The notes: generated from the sequence alone by a model not told the origin. A DNA stretch of 64,000 nt from Candidatus Gallacutalibacter stercoravium (GCA_018716975.1 DVJE01000008.1:58236-122235); one strand, 5' to 3'; shown: positions 55,701 to 64,000, numbered from the stretch's first letter. Translations and numbers: made by a program.

Positions 55701-57776
55701 TTACACGCTCAGCTCCATGCGCTGGATGATATGATCCTGATACTCCTTATCCAGCTCAACAAAGTAACCGCTCCAGCCCCAAACCCGCACAATGAGATTG
55801 CGGTAATTTTCCGGATGCCGCTGGGCGTCCAGCATGGTTTCTTTGTTTACAGCGTTAAGCTGCAACTGATGACCGCCCATATCCATAAAAGATTTTACCA
55901 GCATGGCCACCTTTCGGATGCTGTCTGGCGTGCGGAACACCGTGTCGTGCAGCTCCAAAGTAAGGGGGCCGCCGTTGATGGTTTTTGACAGATCGGGCTT
56001 GGCGAAAGAGCGCAAAATTGATACCGGCCCTTTGCAGCGGCTGAACAGGCTGGGGGAGTAGTTGGCGGGCAATGCCTCGCCCTTGCGCCGTCCGTCGGGG
56101 GTGGCGGGGATATCTTTGGCGTGCCATAGGTAATACATAGCCGATCCTGTGCCCGGGCGGTAGATGCCGCCCCGGTCGTTGTGGCGGCCCTGCAAGGATT
56201 GAGCAAATTGCTCCAGCAGCCAACAGGCCAGGTTGTCTACCGCGTCGTCGTTGTTCCCCATTTTGGGCGCCTCAAAGCGCAACTTATTGCACAGCTCCTG
56301 CTGGCCCTCAAAATCGTTGCGCAGCGCTTGCACCAAAGTGGCGGCGTCTACCTCTTTTTCATCAAACACATATTTTTTCACAGCAGCCAAAGAATCCGCA
56401 GCGGTGGCCAAGCCGGTTCCGTGCAGGCCGTAGTTGTTGTAACGCTGGCCCAAAGAAACATCGCGGGCCTGCTCCACACAGCCCTCCATCATCAGCGACA
56501 GCAACGGCGCAGGGAAAATGTATAAATTTTTGGTTTGGCTGCAAAGCGCATCCGCCTGGCGGTAGATCTCTTGTTTCACCGCCTGAAGGAGCTGATCGAA
56601 ATTTTCGCATTGGGGCAGGGTGTTCAGCACCGCGTCGTCCACCACTTCGGCAAAGGAAAGGGCGCCGATGTTGGGCACATCCATGGCGCATCCCGGGATG
56701 ATAAACTCCCAGCAGGCGGCTACAACATAGTTATAGGCATCCTCTTCCCGGTAGCCCAACCGGATGAGGCCGGGAATGACCACATCGTCGTTGGAATACT
56801 GCGGAAAGCCCAACCCCTGTTTGGTGAGCTCAGTGCCCAGAATATAGGTGGAAAGAGGAGTTTTGCTGTGCACCCGCAGGTTGATTTTGGGATCGATGAG
56901 CCGCAGCTCTAGGCTGGCCTTTAAGCACAGCTCAGAAAGCAGGTTGTAGCAATCGCGGCCGTTTTGATCGCGCCCGCCCAGTACAAGGCTTTGCCCGTTG
57001 TCGCCTTGCTGCATACCGCAGTATAAATCGCTGTCGCGGTTAAAGGTGAGAAAGAACTCCTCCACCAGTTCCAGCGCGCTGGTTTCATCCAAAACGCCGT
57101 TATCCAGATCTTGTTTAAGATAAGGGAACAGATATTGATCTAACCGGCCCACTGTGTTGTGGTAATTGCGCCCGCACCACATGCAAAAATGCAGCAGACG
57201 GAAAAATTGCATGGCTTCTGTTAAATTGCGGGGCGGGTTGGCAGGAATGTTGGAAAAGCTTTGCGCCACCGTTTGGTTGCCCTGCGCCTCCGCTTCCCTG
57301 CGGTAGCGTTCGGCTGAATCCTCAATGCCAGCCATTACTTGCAACAAAACCTGTAAATATTCCACCGAACTGTTATCGCCTTGGGCAGAAAATGCCGCAA
57401 TGCGTTGCCGTATTTCTTCCTTTTTTTTGGTAAAGCCGCAGTTAATGAGCCGGGCATAATCCACGTTGATGTTGCATACATCGCCCTTTTCATGGATCCA
57501 GTATTTGGCTTTGAGCGCGTCCATTTCATCTTCTGTGAACAGTTCGGGAATCACAGGCACGGTACGCGTTAAGGCAATGCGCTCACCGGCAAAAATAACC
57601 GGTTGCTCCTGCTGTAAAACAAACAGCAAGCGCTGCACAGCCCGCTGGATATCTGATGTGTTATTTTTTTGAAAATCAACCGCCAGGCAATAGGGATCCA
57701 CAGGCGGTTGGCGGCGGGCATGGTGCCCTTTTTTTACAATAAAGAAATCGCGCATTTCCTCAATCCGTGGGTTCAT
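55701..57776 (-). CDS. glycyl radical enzyme of unknown substrate
   Basis: 691 aa, shorter than PFL (about 750) and than most dehydratases (about 780-850). The radical site RVWGWSGYF has Gly667. HGTGLATAADSLAAVKKYV is a conserved core block. The active-site Cys is in AACWEF (Cys355, Glu357). The Cys-x-Glu pair is that of lyases/dehydratases, not of PFL (CC), but the usual GCVE is replaced by ACWE. The true substrate is not evident. It overlaps its activase by 4 bases and lacks a shell-protein (microcompartment) context. Confidence 0.87.
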   Translation of the reverse strand: MNPRIEEMRDFFIVKKGHHARRQPPVDPYCLAVDFQKNNTSDIQRAVQRLLFVLQQEQPVIFAGERIALTRTVPVIPELFTEDEMDALKAKYWIHEKGDVCNINVDYARLINCGFTKKKEEIRQRIAAFSAQGDNSSVEYLQVLLQVMAGIEDSAERYRREAEAQGNQTVAQSFSNIPANPPRNLTEAMQFFRLLHFCMWCGRNYHNTVGRLDQYLFPYLKQDLDNGVLDETSALELVEEFFLTFNRDSDLYCGMQQGDNGQSLVLGGRDQNGRDCYNLLSELCLKASLELRLIDPKINLRVHSKTPLSTYILGTELTKQGLGFPQYSNDDVVIPGLIRLGYREEDAYNYVVAACWEFIIPGCAMDVPNIGALSFAEVVDDAVLNTLPQCENFDQLLQAVKQEIYRQADALCSQTKNLYIFPAPLLSLMMEGCVEQARDVSLGQRYNNYGLHGTGLATAADSLAAVKKYVFDEKEVDAATLVQALRNDFEGQQELCNKLRFEAPKMGNNDDAVDNLACWLLEQFAQSLQGRHNDRGGIYRPGTGSAMYYLWHAKDIPATPDGRRKGEALPANYSPSLFSRCKGPVSILRSFAKPDLSKTINGGPLTLELHDTVFRTPDSIRKVAMLVKSFMDMGGHQLQLNAVNKETMLDAQRHPENYRNLIVRVWGWSGYFVELDKEYQDHIIQRMELSV

Positions 57777-58630
57777 AACACTTCACTCCTTATCTGATAG
57801 CGGGAAAAAATTTCTTGATGAATGGCTACCGGCTGTTCTGTATGAAATAAGGGCTGATAGGCTTTGCCCACCATTTCATATTTGGCGCCGGCTGTTTTGT
57901 GGTAAGGCAACAGCTCCACTTTTTGCAGCGCCGGGGCGTCGGCGATAAGGCGGGCCGTGGCTTCAAAATTTTGGACGCTGTCGTTGACGCCGGGAATTAC
58001 CGGAATGCGCACCACAAAGGGGAGCGTGCCTTGGCATAGGCTTTTTAAGTTGCGCAGGATTTTTTGGTTGCTGACCCCGGTGTAGCGTTGGTGCAGCGCG
58101 TCGTCTACCAGTTTAACATCCATCATGACGTAATCCAGCCGTTTTACTACCGCGTCGAACACATCGGCGTCGGCATAACCGGAGGTTTCTATGGCCTTGT
58201 GGGTATGGGGCAGCAAATCCAATGTCTGCTGCAAAAAGGCAGCCTGCATCAGTGGCTCCCCGCCGGAAAAGGTAACCCCGCCGCCTTGGGCGGCATAGTA
58301 GTCGTCGTTTTCCAAAATACGATCCGCCAGCTGCTGGGGGGATAGCCGCTCACCGGCTATCCGGCGCAGGCGCAGCGGGCAAACCGAAATACATTGCCCA
58401 CAGGCTACACAACCGTCAGGATGCTGGCAAACAGCCGCACAGGCGCCGCAGTGGGTACAAGAAGCGGCGCTCACCATCAGCTGGGGCTGGGCACTGAGCC
58501 CTTCTGGATTGTGGCACCAATTGCAGCGCAGGGGGCAGCCTTTCATAAATACGGTTTGGCGGATGCCCGGTCCGTCGTATACGGCGAATTCTTTGATGTC
58601 AAAAATCACCCCGGTAACTTCTTGCACCAT
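57773..58630 (-). CDS. glycyl radical enzyme activating protein
   Basis: 285-aa radical-SAM protein of the PflA-like family. Cluster motif KGCPLRCNWCHN (CxxxCxxC), then an insert with two ferredoxin-type [4Fe-4S] sites (CTHCGACAAVC and CVACGQCISVC), as in dehydratase activases but not in PflA itself. GGVTFSGGEPLMQ follows. AAGGA lies before the ATG. It is the first gene of the two-gene unit and would install the radical on the downstream enzyme. Confidence 0.93.
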   Translation of the reverse strand: MVQEVTGVIFDIKEFAVYDGPGIRQTVFMKGCPLRCNWCHNPEGLSAQPQLMVSAASCTHCGACAAVCQHPDGCVACGQCISVCPLRLRRIAGERLSPQQLADRILENDDYYAAQGGGVTFSGGEPLMQAAFLQQTLDLLPHTHKAIETSGYADADVFDAVVKRLDYVMMDVKLVDDALHQRYTGVSNQKILRNLKSLCQGTLPFVVRIPVIPGVNDSVQNFEATARLIADAPALQKVELLPYHKTAGAKYEMVGKAYQPLFHTEQPVAIHQEIFSRYQIRSEVL

Positions 58631-58653
58631 GCAGTGATCCTTCTTTCTTTCAC

Positions 58654-58671
58654 AACATTAACGTTAATGTT
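58654..58671. promoter_or_regulatory. 18-bp perfect palindrome, candidate LacI-type operator
   Basis: AACATTAACGTTAATGTT, symmetric about a central CG, the form used by LacI/GalR regulators. It lies about 15 bases after the -10 of the activase promoter, where binding would block transcription. Confidence 0.7.
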
Positions 58672-58685
58672 AGCTATATAAGGCC

Positions 58686-58714
58686 AGTATAAAAGCTTTT
58701 TGAGCCTCTGTCAA
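58686..58714 (-). promoter_or_regulatory. promoter of the glycyl radical enzyme operon
   Basis: On the minus strand TTGACA (58714-58709), a 17-base spacer and TATACT (58691-58686). The -35 is the last unit of the TTGAC repeat array. Confidence 0.8.
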
Positions 58715-58738
58715 CCGGTCAACTGGTCAACCTGTCAA
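58707..58738 (-). repeat. four 8-bp direct repeats at the -35
   Basis: On the minus strand TTGACAGG, TTGACCAG, TTGACCGG and TTGACAGA in direct contact. The invariant part is TTGAC in each; the period is 8. Confidence 0.85.
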
Positions 58739-58848
58739 AAATTTTTTCAAACACGAGAATAGCGGATATATCTCTATCAGAAAAGGATATCCGGCTCCGA
58801 TTGGTTAACACTAAAGGCAAGTTGCATTGTTTAGGAGGAAACGCTTTT

Positions 58849-59277
58849 ATGTTGCAAGATGTAGAAATGCTAAATTATGTATACCAAAACGCCGAAATGG
58901 GCCGGGATGCACTGACGCAATTGATCCAAATCACAAACGACACCAAATTTCGTAAAACCATGGAGGCGCAGCTAAACGAATATCAAAATGTATTCGACTC
59001 AGCTGAAAAGATGATTCAGGAACGCAATGAACAGGCCAAAGGGGTGGGCCCTATGGCCAAAATTTCTTCCCGGCTGATGGTCAATACAAAAACCATGATG
59101 GATAGCTCCCCTTCTAAAATGGCGCAAATGCTCATCCAGGGCAGCACCATGGGCGTTGTGGAGGTAACCCGCCACATGAAGGATTATGACGGCAGCGACG
59201 AGCGGGTAAACGACATTTCGCAAAAGCTGCTGCGTACCGAGCAGCAAAATATTGAGGAGATGAAAAAGTATCTGTAA
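58849..59277 (+). CDS. small helical protein of unknown function
   Basis: 142 aa, ATG 58849 after AGGAGG (10 bases). Nearly all predicted helix, rich in Met, Gln and Asn, with a ferritin-like or DUF2383-like look (MLNYVYQNAEMGRDALTQLIQ; MEAQLNEYQNVFDSAEKMI). No signal peptide or metal motif is obvious. The likeness is weak, so no role is assigned. Divergent from the glycyl radical operon and ended by a good terminator. Confidence 0.75.
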   Translation: MLQDVEMLNYVYQNAEMGRDALTQLIQITNDTKFRKTMEAQLNEYQNVFDSAEKMIQERNEQAKGVGPMAKISSRLMVNTKTMMDSSPSKMAQMLIQGSTMGVVEVTRHMKDYDGSDERVNDISQKLLRTEQQNIEEMKKYL

Positions 59278-59302
59278 AAGGAATGTTGCAGTGGGATAAA
59301 CG

Positions 59303-59332
59303 AAAACACCCGGTTATCAGCCGGGTGTTTTT
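59303..59332 (+). terminator. terminator after the helical protein gene
   Basis: AAAACACCCGG/CCGGGTGTTTT stem with a 7-base loop and a closing T run. Confidence 0.9.
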
Positions 59333-59624
59333 CATGTTGAGGGTAGGCAAAAGACGGCACAAGGCCCATTGCCCGCAGCCGATTTATGCCAAGTGCTAGC
59401 TCATGCGCGGCGCACGGATCCCCCCAGCAAGCCTCTTGATAGGCTTACAATAGCCACCTTATCGCCAGCTTGTAATTTACGCGGCTTTATCAATGCAGGC
59501 GTTTTTCGTTCTCTAAGCGTTTTACAAAATTAAATAACCCAACAATATTTTACTATTTGTAAAATATTGCCTGGCTGAACCTAAAAATAAGTTTTGCAAG
59601 AGCCCGATCGTTTATTAATAAGTT

Positions 59625-60182
59625 TCACGATTCTTCTTGTTGCCACACGTTTGGAAAATGCGTTTTGATAAAAACGCTCATAGGGTGCTGGGGCGTTGAT
59701 TTTAAGCGATACTTTTTGATGTATTCGCTTAGCGCAGCATATGCAAGGTGCAGTTCCTGTGAGGAGATTTCCTTTATGGGTTTCACGCGAAAAAGGCCTT
59801 TTGCTTCCTGCTGTTTATAATACAAATATAAATCGGGGATTTTGGTTACGCTATCCACCGTTACCGCATTCGCACAAGTATAAGCACAATTTATATGGGT
59901 AGGCTGGGTTAGATCTTTAACATCAAAGCACTCGTATAAATAGCCGGTTTTGCCTTTGTATAAGTGATAAAAAGCGTTTTCAAAATACTCTGAGTAAATC
60001 ACATTGCCGTTAGTATCAAATCCAAAAGGATAAAAGCTAAACGGCTTAGGCACAGGCTTTGCAGCATACAAAAGGGCCACAATAGGATTGGTGGCGAAGT
60101 AAACATAAGGGTTATCATGCTCTGATAAAAACGGCGTTAGCTCGGTGAGCCCGCCGATGGGGCTGCCATGATAAAAAATCAT
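59625..60182 (-). CDS. conserved unknown protein with ADP-ribosyltransferase-like N-terminus
   Basis: 185 aa. AAAGGAG precedes the ATG. The opening IFYHGSPIGGLTELTPF...YVYFATNPIVALLYAA has the YHG...YFAT...A..YA pattern seen at the start of PARP/Tpt1-like ADP-ribosyltransferase folds. The later part, rich in Tyr and Phe (YPFGFDTNGNVIYSEYF), is not one I can place. I recognise the type from gut Firmicutes but know no function. Surrounding DNA is AT-rich, and transfer is possible. Confidence 0.7.
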   Translation of the reverse strand: MIFYHGSPIGGLTELTPFLSEHDNPYVYFATNPIVALLYAAKPVPKPFSFYPFGFDTNGNVIYSEYFENAFYHLYKGKTGYLYECFDVKDLTQPTHINCAYTCANAVTVDSVTKIPDLYLYYKQQEAKGLFRVKPIKEISSQELHLAYAALSEYIKKYRLKSTPQHPMSVFIKTHFPNVWQQEES

Positions 60183-60417
60183 ATTTACTCCTTTATTCCT
60201 CCAATTTTTTGAAAAAGAAGCTCTGCGCGGTTAAAAATAATGCAGAACGCTTGCCTGTTGTTACAGTAGCGGAAGAAGAACCCCAGAAAATAAAAGATTT
60301 TGCAAACACAAACAGCAAAGGAAAAAATCATAAGCAGGCATAAGAAGCGGTTATCTACTTTCGATTATCGTTCTTGCCTTTTATGCAGGTGATTGCTATT
60401 GCGTACGCCATAGCCGG

Positions 60418-60855
60418 TTAACAAACATATTTCATCTCTTTCATGCCATCTTCCACGACTCCGGTTTCAATAAAACCAACAGACTCGTATAGGTGCTTTG
60501 CTATTTTATTATCTAAAGCAACGCCGGTATATATTTCGCTAACGTTAAAAGTTTTCATTAAATATTCTATCGCAAGGCGCAAAGATTCTTTTCCGTATCC
60601 TTTGTTTTGATAATGCCTATCTATCAAGAACTTCCACAGTGTATATTGCTTTCTGGATTCGTAATAACCAAGCATCACAAAGCCCACAAGCTCTTGATTT
60701 GCATATATCGCAAATGGAAACGCTGTTTTTTGGTAAACCCATGCTTGGGCCAAGGAGTGAGCGGTAGAAGAAACAAAAGACTTTTGATCTTCAGAAACAC
60801 TTAATTGTAAAACCTCTTCAAGATTATCTTTGTTAATTTCTCGAAGTTCAACCAT
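60418..60855 (-). CDS. GNAT family N-acetyltransferase
   Basis: 145 aa. ATG 60855 (MVELREINKDN) follows GGGAGG by 9 bases. The acetyl-CoA loop is DRHYQNKGYGKESLRLAIEYL; ALDNKIAKHLYESVGF is motif B. It resembles the spermine/spermidine acetyltransferase (BltD) group, but the substrate is not certain. Codon use is AT-rich compared with the main genes. Confidence 0.85.
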   Translation of the reverse strand: MVELREINKDNLEEVLQLSVSEDQKSFVSSTAHSLAQAWVYQKTAFPFAIYANQELVGFVMLGYYESRKQYTLWKFLIDRHYQNKGYGKESLRLAIEYLMKTFNVSEIYTGVALDNKIAKHLYESVGFIETGVVEDGMKEMKYVC

Positions 60856-61207
60856 ACCGATATTCCTCCCACCTTTAGCTGCAGATTGCTTTAATATTTG
60901 CATAGTGTAGCATATTCCGCTATAAATTGCTATATAATATTACTGAATTTTTATTGCATTATGATAAAATGGTGTGTTTTGCCATAATGAATTTGCTCGC
61001 AGAAATTCAACGAAAGATTCATCCGGTGTTATGCGGCGGTTGATAAGGCAACAGTGTATCATAAACAATTCCCCCAACGTAAACACTTAGTTTACGTTGG
61101 GGGAATTTGCGATCAATATAGGTCAAACATCCTCGGCTGTTGCAGTGCTACTTGCCTGCCGGAAGGCGAGCCGATGGGCTTATAGAGCTACCCAGCTGCA
61201 TAGGGCA
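60856..61207. other. AT-rich intergenic stretch
   Basis: The 352 bases contain no gene. The perfect hairpin at 61067-61107 is the only clear element. Confidence 0.5.
61067..61107. terminator. perfect 18-bp hairpin after the GH2 gene
   Basis: AATTCCCCCAACGTAAAC and its exact complement flank a 5-base loop. No long T run follows, so it may end the GH2 transcript by stem strength or act as an RNA-stability element. Confidence 0.55.
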
Positions 61208-62956
61208 TTATTTTTCATTGGCCGCAGGGGCGCTGTTGGCCTTGCGGATGCGCTCATAGGTCTGCTCTGAAAATTTGGGTTGCCTGTCATAAGTGTAAAG
61301 GCCGTTTTGTTCCTGTTCCACATCGTAAAGCTGGGTGTAGCACAGCGCGCAGATATCGGGGTTATCCATTAACGCGCGGGTCAAGCCCTCGTAACGGGCC
61401 GCCAGCTCTTCTTCTGTGTGGGGCGCATTGCCGTAGCCCCAGCCGTCGCTGCGGCCGGGAGCCCACCAGGTTCCGCCGTATTCGCTTACGAAATAGGGCT
61501 GGCCCTCATATTTTTGACGATCCGGGAAGGTTTCAAAAATGGTTTCGCGGGTTACCGCGCCATACCGCTCACGGAACACAGCCACATCCTGCTCGTAATC
61601 GTGAATATCGTAAATATCGGTAACGGCATGGAAGTTGCCGCTGGTGTCAATTACCGGGCGAGTGGGATCCATCGCCTTGGTTACGTGATACACCGTTTCC
61701 AACACACGGGGATCAATGCGCCGGTGCTCCATATCCCAGGTTTCGTTAAAGGGGCACCAACCAACGATGGCCGGATGGTTAAAGTCGCGCTTTACCACTT
61801 CCATCCATTCGGGCAAAAAGTGCCAGACGCCTTCGTAATCGGTAATATCCAGCCCCCAGCTGGCCTGTTCGCCCCAAACCAAATAGCCCAGCTGATCCGC
61901 CCAGAACAAAAAGCGCTCTTCAAACACCTTTTGGTGCAGCCGCGCGCCGTTAAAGCCCAATGCCATAGAAAGCTCAATGTCTTTTTTCAAATCGGCATCG
62001 GTGGGCGCCGTGTAGATCCCATCGGGATAAAAGCCCTGATCCAGCACCAAGCGCTGATAAACCGGGCGGCCGTTAAGGTAAATGGAGTGATCCTTCAGCT
62101 CTACCGTGCGGAAGCCGAAATAAGAGGTTACCGTATCCACCGTCTCGCCGCCGCAAACCAGTTCGTAGGTCACATCGTACAGATTGGGTTGACCTACATC
62201 CCACAGCTGTGCATCTTCCACATGCAGGGAATAGGTGGTATTGCCCTGGCTCAATAGGGTTTCACCGCAGGCAACCGCTTTGCCTTGATAAGAAATGGCG
62301 GTTTTTAAAGTAAGGGGCAGCTCGGACTCCGCCACATTTGCGGTAAAGGTAACGCAACCGTTGCGGTAATCGGTAACCACCTGCACCGACTGCAAATAAA
62401 GCTCCGGCACAAATTCTAGCCAAACCGTTTGCCAGATGCCGGTGGTGCGGGTGTAATCGCAGCCGGCGGAGTAATAGTTGTTGCACTGCTTGCCATGGGG
62501 TTGCTTACCGGAACGCTGCTCATCCACCGCGTGCACGGTAAGAACATTTTCCCCTTCCTTTAAGAGTTTGGTAATATCAAAGCAGAAGGAGCTGTAACCG
62601 CCCTCGTGTTTGCCGCAAGCTTCGCCGTTCATATAAACAGTGCATTCATAATCCACGGCGCCAAAGTGCAACAACACATGGCCGCTCAGTTGCTCAGAGG
62701 TAACGTCGATTGTACGTTTATACCAAACAGAGGGCATAAAATCTTTATATTCGATGCCCGAAAGTTTTGATTCGGGGCAGAAGGGCACCACAATTTTCTG
62801 ATCGTAAACGCAGTCGGGTTGATTCATCCCTCTGGCCTCGCCGGAGTTGCCAAAATCAAAGGCAAAATCCCAAGTTCCATTCAAATTGACCCAGTTGCCG
62901 CGCACAAATTGCGGGCGGGGATATTCGCTTCTGGGAATATTATGCAATTCCGTCAT
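61208..62956 (-). CDS. GH2 beta-glycosidase (beta-galactosidase/beta-glucuronidase type)
   Basis: 582 aa. Sugar-binding domain 1 (residues 15-180, GTWDFAFDFGNSGEARG), Ig-like domain, then the TIM barrel with acid/base Glu in GWCPFNETW and nucleophile Glu in PYFVSEYGG. It is shorter than LacZ and of the size of beta-glucuronidases, but the GUS loop motif is not certain. No signal peptide is visible, so substrates must be imported, in line with the adjacent sugar-binding protein. AAGGAG precedes the ATG. Confidence 0.88.
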   Translation of the reverse strand: MTELHNIPRSEYPRPQFVRGNWVNLNGTWDFAFDFGNSGEARGMNQPDCVYDQKIVVPFCPESKLSGIEYKDFMPSVWYKRTIDVTSEQLSGHVLLHFGAVDYECTVYMNGEACGKHEGGYSSFCFDITKLLKEGENVLTVHAVDEQRSGKQPHGKQCNNYYSAGCDYTRTTGIWQTVWLEFVPELYLQSVQVVTDYRNGCVTFTANVAESELPLTLKTAISYQGKAVACGETLLSQGNTTYSLHVEDAQLWDVGQPNLYDVTYELVCGGETVDTVTSYFGFRTVELKDHSIYLNGRPVYQRLVLDQGFYPDGIYTAPTDADLKKDIELSMALGFNGARLHQKVFEERFLFWADQLGYLVWGEQASWGLDITDYEGVWHFLPEWMEVVKRDFNHPAIVGWCPFNETWDMEHRRIDPRVLETVYHVTKAMDPTRPVIDTSGNFHAVTDIYDIHDYEQDVAVFRERYGAVTRETIFETFPDRQKYEGQPYFVSEYGGTWWAPGRSDGWGYGNAPHTEEELAARYEGLTRALMDNPDICALCYTQLYDVEQEQNGLYTYDRQPKFSEQTYERIRKANSAPAANEK

Positions 62957-63033
62957 TTCACCTTACTCCTTTATGTTTTAATTACGGCTTATAAAATGGC
63001 TTACACAGCAGCGTAAGAAAACCGTTCTCCCTT

Positions 63034-63061
63034 ATTATAAAACATGAAAACAAAGAGGCAA
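63034..63061 (-). promoter_or_regulatory. promoter of the GH2 gene
   Basis: On the minus strand TTGCCT (63061-63056), a 16-base spacer and TATAAT (63039-63034). Confidence 0.6.
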
Positions 63062-63166
63062 TGCTTTTTGTTGCCTAAATTATGCAAATTTGTAGCTTGG
63101 CAGCCAGCACAGTGGCCAACTACTTTTATTCTTTTAGAAAATGATGGATGTTGCTTATAGATGCAG

Positions 63167-63211
63167 AAAAATGCAAGAAGCGGAAAAGCCGCTGGGGGCT
63201 TTCCGCTTCTT
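63167..63211 (-). terminator. terminator of the sugar-binding lipoprotein gene
   Basis: On the minus strand AAGAAGCGGAAAGCC pairs (one bulged base) with GGCTTTTCCGCTTCTT, then GCATTTTT. Confidence 0.8.
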
Positions 63212-63238
63212 GGGAAGAGTGATGTGGTGAAAACAATA

Positions 63239-64000
63239 TTAGTCTACAACGTCATCTCTCGACTGAGCCTGTTCGGTAACGAACTGCAAGAAATCTTCCA
63301 TAATGCCATTTTCCTGCGTTCTTAAATACTCCTGATAACCTTCCAGCATGGCACGGGCTTCCTCTTCGGTTTCAGCAAAGTAAGCCTGCTGTTTGGTGTC
63401 GGATTCCTTGGTGCCTTCGGTTAAGAAGGATTTCACCGTGTCGTACTCAGGATACTGCATAGCCAGCTTGTCGATGGGATAGCCTTCCACCTGCTCGATG
63501 GGGCGCTGCTTCTTGTAAGCTTCCACATCAGGATCCGCTGCGTCGGCTTCACCGGGATTCAACTCGCCGAACCAGGTTACGCGGTTCACCAGCACGGTGG
63601 CGGCGCCGCCGTATACATTAATTCCTCTCTCACGCAGCTCGTCGTCAACGGTGCCATCGCCGGCCTGCTTGCGCTCCAGGATCTCAGGCATCAAACGGGG
63701 TTGGCCGTCTACCATCTCGTAGGTATCGCCCTCAAAGCCGTAGTAAGCCAGCAACTGGCCTTCCTCGCTGTTGAGGTAGTTAAACCAAGTCAGGGCAGCT
63801 TCTAGGTTTTCGCAGGTGGTGGGGAAGCAATACACACCGCAGCCGCCTGCGCCCTTTTGCTCCAGCTGCACCAGCGGCTCGCCGGTGGAGTAGTTGAGGG
63901 GCCCGATGGGGATATAACGCATTTCGGGGTTGTTCTGATGCAAGCCGGTGGCCTTAGTAGCGTTCACAATAGCGCCGTATTGCAGGGAGAACACGCCAAC
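63239..64000 (-). CDS. extracellular sugar-binding protein, C-terminal part (runs off the window)
   Basis: About 253 residues are visible; the frame stays open to the window edge, so the N-terminus with its signal is missing. The text resembles the long (500-550 aa) solute-binding proteins of the LplA type: GCGVYCFPTTCENLEAALTWFNYLNSEEGQLLAYYGFEGDTYEM is a common C-terminal domain pattern. It presumably feeds the carbohydrate used by the GH2 enzyme. The permease genes should lie beyond the window. Confidence 0.82.
   Translation of the reverse strand, partial: VGVFSLQYGAIVNATKATGLHQNNPEMRYIPIGPLNYSTGEPLVQLEQKGAGGCGVYCFPTTCENLEAALTWFNYLNSEEGQLLAYYGFEGDTYEMVDGQPRLMPEILERKQAGDGTVDDELRERGINVYGGAATVLVNRVTWFGELNPGEADAADPDVEAYKKQRPIEQVEGYPIDKLAMQYPEYDTVKSFLTEGTKESDTKQQAYFAETEEEARAMLEGYQEYLRTQENGIMEDFLQFVTEQAQSRDDVVD

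Noticed and set aside
58707..58738. CRISPR array
   Set aside because: The units are only 8 bp and directly joined, with no spacers and no cas genes.

Overview
The window looks like a chromosome segment of an anaerobic, endospore-forming Firmicute, most likely a gut-type clostridium of the Oscillospirales/Ruminococcaceae kind. This is inferred from gene content: spmA-spmB and a SpoVB-like flippase (sporulation), class III ribonucleotide reductase and a glycyl radical enzyme (strict anaerobiosis), the clostridial glgB-glgC-glgD-glgA glycogen operon, the DapL route to diaminopimelate, and many strong AGGAGG ribosome binding sites. GC is moderate to high in most coding regions. It falls visibly around 59.4-61.1 kb and in several intergenic stretches. 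No rRNA, tRNA, CRISPR array, transposase or prophage gene was recognised.

Layout. 0-3.3 kb: the 3' end of citrate synthase, an unrecognised 8-TM membrane protein, and gap. 3.3-9.9 kb: a 0.6 kb structured intergenic stretch, then the glycogen operon. 10.3-11.2 kb: a glycosylasparaginase-like hydrolase. 11.5-13.3 kb: a small AbrB-type regulator divergent from spmAB. 13.4-16.1 kb: feoA-feoB and a Cys-rich FeoB partner, behind a near-consensus promoter with a triple half-site operator. 16.1-19.2 kb: nrdD-nrdG with a consensus promoter and two candidate NrdR boxes. 19.3-31.2 kb: SpoVB-like flippase, GNAT, DegV, a heterodimeric ABC exporter, an alanine/Na+ symporter, a MATE exporter and L-serine dehydratase (sdaAB-sdaAA).

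31.2-36.7 kb: an Eis-like acetyltransferase, then a tight three-gene set (Old-Yellow-Enzyme-like Fe-S flavoprotein, SDR, fumarate-reductase-like flavoprotein). This set looks like a dedicated reductive pathway of unknown substrate. 36.7-47.6 kb, minus strand: glnA, an ANTAR regulator, carA and a carB gene fused in frame to dapF, then pyrG and dapL. This region joins glutamine supply, pyrimidine synthesis and diaminopimelate synthesis. The CarB-DapF fusion protein (1347 aa) is the most unusual single gene in the window.

47.8-55.2 kb: a transglutaminase-like lipoprotein and a sugar locus (GH4 alpha-galactosidase, AraC regulator, mannose-6-phosphate isomerase-like protein, class II aldolase, PfkB kinase). 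55.2-58.7 kb: a hairpin-rich intergenic repeat region, then a glycyl radical enzyme with an unusual Cys-Trp-Glu site and its activase, transcribed from a promoter with four 8-bp direct repeats and an 18-bp palindrome. 58.8-64 kb: a small helical protein, an ADP-ribosyltransferase-like unknown, a GNAT, a GH2 glycosidase and the C-terminal part of a sugar-binding lipoprotein that runs off the window.
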